64,000 nucleotides of DNA. Source: Alphaproteobacteria bacterium. GTDB taxonomy: Bacteria > Pseudomonadota > Alphaproteobacteria > SMXP01. Below, piece after piece: positions 60,471 to 64,000 of this stretch. Where the stretch lies: positions 62,001 to 126,000 of the forward strand of contig JANQPV010000014.1 in NCBI GenBank assembly GCA_028285305.1, written 5' to 3'. Position 1 is the first letter of the stretch; each line of letters starts with the position of its first letter. Made by a program: the position numbers and the translations under genes. The notes under the pieces were generated by a model. That model was not told where the DNA came from and did not search any database. It worked only from the letters and a program-made list of their open reading frames with translations.

Positions 60471-60860
60471 CTAAACTGAGCTCTCGACCACCTTAAAGAG
60501 TTTGCGATCGAGGAAACGCAGCACGGTTTTTAAGTCGTGGCCGCGTTTTAAGATTTGACCTGACGGCGACAGAATCTGAAAGGCGCCCTGGCGCTGAGCA
60601 AGTTTTGGACGCTTTTCGATTCGGTAGATGGGAAACTCCGCACTGCGCCGAAAGATGCTGAAGACGGCCGCGTCGCTGAGATAGTCTATCGCGTAGTCCC
60701 GCCATTCGCCGTTCGCTACGCCCATTCCGTATGTGCCCAGAATAGTCGTGAGCTCCTTGCGATGGAACGTGACGATTGATTTCCTTTGCGCGGAAGTGTT
60801 TTGCGCTGGTCGGGCTAAACCAGCGCGAGAGGGCTGGTTATCGGGATCCTCCGTGAACAT
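60471..60860 (-). CDS. DUF2794 family protein
   Basis: A 129-residue protein matching DUF2794, an alphaproteobacterial family: VTFHRKELTTILGTYGMGVANGEWRDYAIDYLSDAAVFSIFRRSAEFPIYRIEKRPKLAQRQGAF (about 30-94) is its core, and it ends with a basic helix. No enzymatic motif is visible; it is probably a small cytosolic adaptor or regulator. The start is ATG 60860; the ribosome site is weak. It is followed on the same strand by no close gene and converges with the Bax-inhibitor-like gene's terminator. Confidence 0.85.
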   Translation of the reverse strand: MFTEDPDNQPSRAGLARPAQNTSAQRKSIVTFHRKELTTILGTYGMGVANGEWRDYAIDYLSDAAVFSIFRRSAEFPIYRIEKRPKLAQRQGAFQILSPSGQILKRGHDLKTVLRFLDRKLFKVVESSV

Positions 60861-60908
60861 GTGCGAAGCATCGCCCGAAACTCTCGTCTTTTCAAGAGGC
60901 GGTGTGCA

Positions 60909-61568
60909 CTAGCGCTTTCGGCACAAAAACAGTCCGTCCGCGATCGGCACCAAACAGGTATCAACTCTTTGATCTGTTTGGACTTTTTCATTGAACGCTC
61001 GGATGGCTTTTGTCGCGGGCGACTGATCTTCAGGGTTAACGACGTTGCCTGACCACAGCACGTTGTCGATCGCGATTAAGCCCCCATTCCGCACCAGCTT
61101 TAGGGCCCTTTCGTAGTAGCCTTGGTAGTTGCCCTTGTCGGCATCGATAAAGGCCATATCGAAGGGTTCCTTTTGCTCTGCGATCATCGCATCGAGCGTC
61201 CCTACAGCAGGGCCAAGACGGGTTTCGATCTTGTCGCTTACGCCCGCCTCTTTCCAATACGATTGCGCGCGGGCGACAAAGTCCTCGTCTCGGTCGCACG
61301 CGGTTATACGGGCATTCTCGGGAAGCTTAAGGGCCACGGCGAGGCTGCTATAGCCGGTGAAGACGCCGATCTCGAGATAGCGCCTGGTTCCGGTGAGCTG
61401 GGCAAGAAGCGCCAGGAGTGCGCCCTGTTCGGGGGCGATCTGCATTCGCGAGATGTCCCCCATTACGGCGGTCTCCAGGCGGCACTTTTCCAAGATCGGA
61501 TGCTCCCGCACGCCCATCTTTTGGATGTAGGAAACTAACTCGTTCGACAAGGCAAAGTCTGAACCCAT
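60909..61568 (-). CDS. Class I SAM-dependent O-methyltransferase
   Basis: A 219-residue methyltransferase of the catechol/caffeoyl-CoA O-methyltransferase type. Motif I is YLEIGVFTGYSSLAVALKLP (about 69-88), ITACDRDEDF is the acidic SAM-ribose site, and MAFIDADKGNYQGYYERAL (about 138-156) contains the metal-binding Asp-Asp/Asn ligands with NVLWSGNV further on. It methylates a hydroxyl group, perhaps catechol-like. It sits 48 bp upstream of the DUF2794 gene on the same strand. The Shine-Dalgarno is weak. Confidence 0.93.
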   Translation of the reverse strand: MGSDFALSNELVSYIQKMGVREHPILEKCRLETAVMGDISRMQIAPEQGALLALLAQLTGTRRYLEIGVFTGYSSLAVALKLPENARITACDRDEDFVARAQSYWKEAGVSDKIETRLGPAVGTLDAMIAEQKEPFDMAFIDADKGNYQGYYERALKLVRNGGLIAIDNVLWSGNVVNPEDQSPATKAIRAFNEKVQTDQRVDTCLVPIADGLFLCRKR

Positions 61569-61590
61569 TGGAAACTCATTTGGTGGGGGG

Positions 61591-62631
61591 TTAGTCGTTC
61601 CGGGTGATCAATGTTCCCGAAAGCAGCGCCAATATGGTTCGGACCGAGACGAGCAAAACAATAAACGAGGCTACAGTTAATAGTCCGTATGCAATCATTA
61701 ACATGGTCGTGCTTTGTTGATAGTCCGCGTACACAAAGGACGCGAGCGCAATGGCGTCCAACGGAAACGTGTAGGCCCACCATGATAGGGTGAAGGGAAG
61801 GCGCTGAAACAGTTGCGCCATAGAAAACACCAGTACACTCGCCACCAGAGCAAAATGATAAAGGAATTGCGAGAACGTATCGATCTGACCTCCGTTCAAC
61901 TGGGTGTACGCCATAAAGGCCAGCGAGGGAGGGGCCATAAGGAGAAAGAGCGTTGGGATGTATTTGGCAGGCAACTTGTCGTGGAATATGATGCGATTGA
62001 GCACGATCACAAAAAGGGCAATCCAAAACCCAAGGCCCAGAGCAAACAAACTCCAGCTCAATTCTACGTAACCAAATTCAATTCCTGAAATCGGCGCCAG
62101 AAGGCTTCCCGAAATCGGGATAAACCAGGCGGGACTGGTCGACTTAATCTCGAAGTTCCGGATGATCCAATATCGGATTTGGCGCAGCGCTAGAACCAGA
62201 TGGAAGCTTGCGCCCGCGAGCCACAGGATCTCCGCAATTGTGGGGAAGATGGATGCGATACCGCCTGCAATCAGCATGGGTCCCATTGAAGCGGCTGGCA
62301 AGAAGTTGGAGGCATCCGGGTCATCAAAGTCATCGCGGGTTGCTTGCGGATGAACAATGGATTTGCACAGGTATGTGCCGAGGATGGCGACATAAGCGAT
62401 TGTACCCAATGCGACCAACCCGTACCCCAAAACCGATTGAAGAAAAGCGTTGGTTGAGTTGGCTTGCCAAGCCAGGCCGAGGCCAGTGAGGCCCAAAACG
62501 ATTGTGAAAGCATTCGTTGGAAAAAGAGCCAGCCAATGGGTTTTGGCAGCGGGCGTTGCATCAACCGTTACCTCTTCAGTGGTAACCGTTTCCGCAACTT
62601 TTGTGGCGCCTTCCGGAGCGGGTGCGTCCAT
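61591..62631 (-). CDS. SLAC1/TehA-type (TDT) membrane transporter
   Basis: A 346-residue protein with about ten hydrophobic segments between residues 40 and 340, matching the TDT/SLAC1 anion-channel family; the start of the fold is FPTNAFTIVLGLTGLGLAW, typical of this group. Relatives include TehA (tellurite), Mae1 (malate) and SLAC1 (anions), so an anion or weak-acid role is likely. The N-terminal 35 residues are Ala/Thr/Glu-rich and probably disordered. I start at ATG 62631; a frame from 62667 lacks support. It is divergent from the ABC ATPase gene and 22 bp upstream of the O-methyltransferase gene. Confidence 0.88.
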   Translation of the reverse strand: MDAPAPEGATKVAETVTTEEVTVDATPAAKTHWLALFPTNAFTIVLGLTGLGLAWQANSTNAFLQSVLGYGLVALGTIAYVAILGTYLCKSIVHPQATRDDFDDPDASNFLPAASMGPMLIAGGIASIFPTIAEILWLAGASFHLVLALRQIRYWIIRNFEIKSTSPAWFIPISGSLLAPISGIEFGYVELSWSLFALGLGFWIALFVIVLNRIIFHDKLPAKYIPTLFLLMAPPSLAFMAYTQLNGGQIDTFSQFLYHFALVASVLVFSMAQLFQRLPFTLSWWAYTFPLDAIALASFVYADYQQSTTMLMIAYGLLTVASFIVLLVSVRTILALLSGTLITRND

Positions 62632-62829
62632 TGTACATTTCCATTGAATCAGTTTTCCACCGTACACAGCAAAACGGATCTCGAAAAGAGGGGGCTCCTC
62701 CTGGTTGATTCAGAAACGGCCCAATTCTCTTGATTGTCGGCTTGGGATCAACTATGTGGAGCGGTGATTTTGGCTCCAGACCAACCCTTCCACTCAATTT
62801 GACCCCATAGCGAGGCGCGCGCAGGGCAT

Positions 62830-63858
62830 ATGGCCGATACGCTGATTGATATTCAAAACCTGGTTAAGCGCTTTGATGATCACACAGTCGTTTCGGGTGT
62901 CACTTTCTCAGTGGAAAAGGGCGAAGTTCTCGGCTTTCTTGGCCCAAATGGAGCGGGAAAATCCACGACCATGAAGATGATCACAGGTTTCTTGCCACCG
63001 ACGGAGGGCAAGATCGTTGTGTGTGGTCATGACGTGCGCGAGGATCCGCTTGATGCTCAGCGCGAGATCGGATACTTGCCGGAAGGGGCGCCGGCGTACT
63101 CCGATATGACCCCTATCCAGTTCTTGAAGTTCATTGCTGAGGTGCGCGGACTCAGCGGCGAGCAAAAGCGCAAAGCGGTTGATCAAGCAATCGAAAGATC
63201 GCAACTTCAGAATGTTCTTTTCCAACCCATTGAGACCTTGTCGAAGGGTTTTAAGCGCCGTGTCGGATTGGCCCAAGCGCTTCTGCATGATCCAGCGGTC
63301 TTGATCATGGATGAGCCGACCGATGGTCTCGACCCAAATCAAAAAACGGTCGTCCGCGACCTGATCTCAGAAATGGCGCAGGACAAAGCGATCATCATTT
63401 CTACCCACATTTTGGAAGAGGTCGACGCTGTTTGCTCCCGGGCGATCATTATCGATAAGGGAACGGTTGTGGCGGACGGCACGCCCGATGAACTTGTGCA
63501 AAAGTCCCGCTATCACAACTCGGTGCGCCTTATTCTCGCGTCGGAACATGCAGAGGATGCACGCCCCAAGCTGAGGGGCATTAAGGGGGTCGAGCAGCTT
63601 GACGAAACCCTGGAGGAAGAGGGCACCGTGCGATTTACCCTGGTGCCGAAAAATGGCGAACTGCTCGGCGACGATGTCGCCAAAATCCTTTCGGACCAAG
63701 CTTGGAAAGTTAAGGGGCTTTTCGTCGATCAAGGTCGCCTGGACGATGTTTTTCAAAGTGTGACCACCCCTGATGGGCAAGCCGACAAGGCTCCGGCATC
63801 CGACGCGCCCCGTGTTCCTTCGTCCGGCACAACAAGTGGCGCGCCTGCAGAGAGTTAA
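62830..63858 (+). CDS. ABC transporter ATPase (GldA-like)
   Basis: A 342-residue ATPase with the CcmA/GldA layout. Walker A GPNGAGKST (about 38-46), signature LSKGFKRRVGLAQALLHDP (about 136-154), Walker B VLIMDEPTDGLD (about 157-168), and switch His in ISTHILEEVDAV. A C-terminal extension of about 120 residues ends in an Ala/Pro/Ser-rich tail. It is followed by 3 bp and an ABC-2-type permease start, so it belongs to an export system. The GldA name reflects gliding proteins in Bacteroidetes; function here is unknown. Confidence 0.93.
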   Translation: MADTLIDIQNLVKRFDDHTVVSGVTFSVEKGEVLGFLGPNGAGKSTTMKMITGFLPPTEGKIVVCGHDVREDPLDAQREIGYLPEGAPAYSDMTPIQFLKFIAEVRGLSGEQKRKAVDQAIERSQLQNVLFQPIETLSKGFKRRVGLAQALLHDPAVLIMDEPTDGLDPNQKTVVRDLISEMAQDKAIIISTHILEEVDAVCSRAIIIDKGTVVADGTPDELVQKSRYHNSVRLILASEHAEDARPKLRGIKGVEQLDETLEEEGTVRFTLVPKNGELLGDDVAKILSDQAWKVKGLFVDQGRLDDVFQSVTTPDGQADKAPASDAPRVPSSGTTSGAPAES

Positions 63859-63861
63859 CCC

Positions 63862-64000
63862 ATGTCCCTTGCCTTGACGATCTTTCGACGCGAACTTGCC
63901 GGCTATTTTGCGACGCCGCTCGCGTTCGTCTTCATTGTGGTGTTCTTGTTTGCAACCGGCATCTTCACCTTTTACGTGGGCAATTTTTTCAGTGCAGGCC
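63862..64000 (+). CDS. ABC-2-type transporter permease (5' part only)
   Basis: The first 46 codons of the permease belonging to the preceding ATPase: MSLALTIFRRELAGYFATP followed by the hydrophobic run FVFIVVFLFATGIFTFYV. The pattern RRELAGYFATP-(L/F)-A-(F/Y)-VF is typical of GldF-type ABC-2 permeases. The rest lies outside the window. ATG 63862 is 3 bp after the ATPase stop. Confidence 0.88.
   Translation, partial: MSLALTIFRRELAGYFATPLAFVFIVVFLFATGIFTFYVGNFFSAG

Overview
The window looks like a stretch of an alphaproteobacterial chromosome of moderately high GC. Evidence: the large (about 1,600-residue type) NAD-glutamate dehydrogenase, an IalB-family protein beside rlmN and argG, a DUF2794 gene, Caulobacter-style flagellin control (sigma-54 promoter plus FlbD/ftr-like palindromes) with FlaG, and a LuxR/LuxI pair. 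I cannot fix the genus. No rRNA, tRNA, prophage, transposase or CRISPR array is visible. Most of the content is housekeeping and metabolic, in short operons with frequent 1-14 nt overlaps.

Layout. 1-5.8 kb: 5' part of NAD-glutamate dehydrogenase (minus), then a small K+-channel-like protein, an MscS channel, a cupin and an unknown membrane protein. 6-15.8 kb, mostly minus: a periplasmic VWA protein with five C-terminal repeats, TauD-type oxygenase, DUF1993, alpha/beta hydrolase, a TldD/PmbA-type protease pair, cytochrome P450, a degenerate response regulator and a 25-residue membrane microprotein. 16-19 kb: DUF4332, RidA, and flagellin-FlaG with a structured leader. 19-23.6 kb: secreted unknown, PfkB kinase-GNAT, alpha-carbonic anhydrase, class II aldolase. 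23.6-28 kb: argG, rlmN, IalB and a TrmH-like methyltransferase, with four copies of a palindromic intergenic repeat around argG. 28-40 kb: quinone-oxidoreductase-like and serine-hydrolase genes, lipoprotein, GT2/GtrA plus membrane protein, an ACE-like M2 peptidase, GNAT, DOMON-like/NamZ operon, MFS transporter. 40-48 kb: VOC protein, ParDE, secreted PAD-type deiminase with a metallo-beta-lactamase-fold hydrolase, DMT transporter, YkvA, ArsR/SRPBCC operon, SDR and thioesterase. 48.6-51 kb: luxR, luxI and a translationally coupled PhyH oxygenase. 51-64 kb: AlkB-like, amidase, pterin dehydratase, Nudix, sirtuin, ThpR, TesA/YbbA/YbbP, Bax-inhibitor-like, DUF2794, O-methyltransferase, SLAC1-type transporter, and a gliding-type ABC transporter running off the right edge.

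The most interesting points are: (1) luxR-luxI-phyH, where a Fe(II)/2-oxoglutarate oxygenase is coupled to an acyl-homoserine-lactone synthase and may tailor the signal; (2) the flagellin leader, whose predicted transcript begins with tandem hairpins all carrying the loop AAAAT; (3) a TrmH-family gene whose conserved N-terminus appears to start at an AUC codon behind a perfect Shine-Dalgarno; (4) a microprotein upstream of response regulator, P450 and TldD/PmbA genes; (5) hairpins that overlap ribosome-binding sites at several genes.
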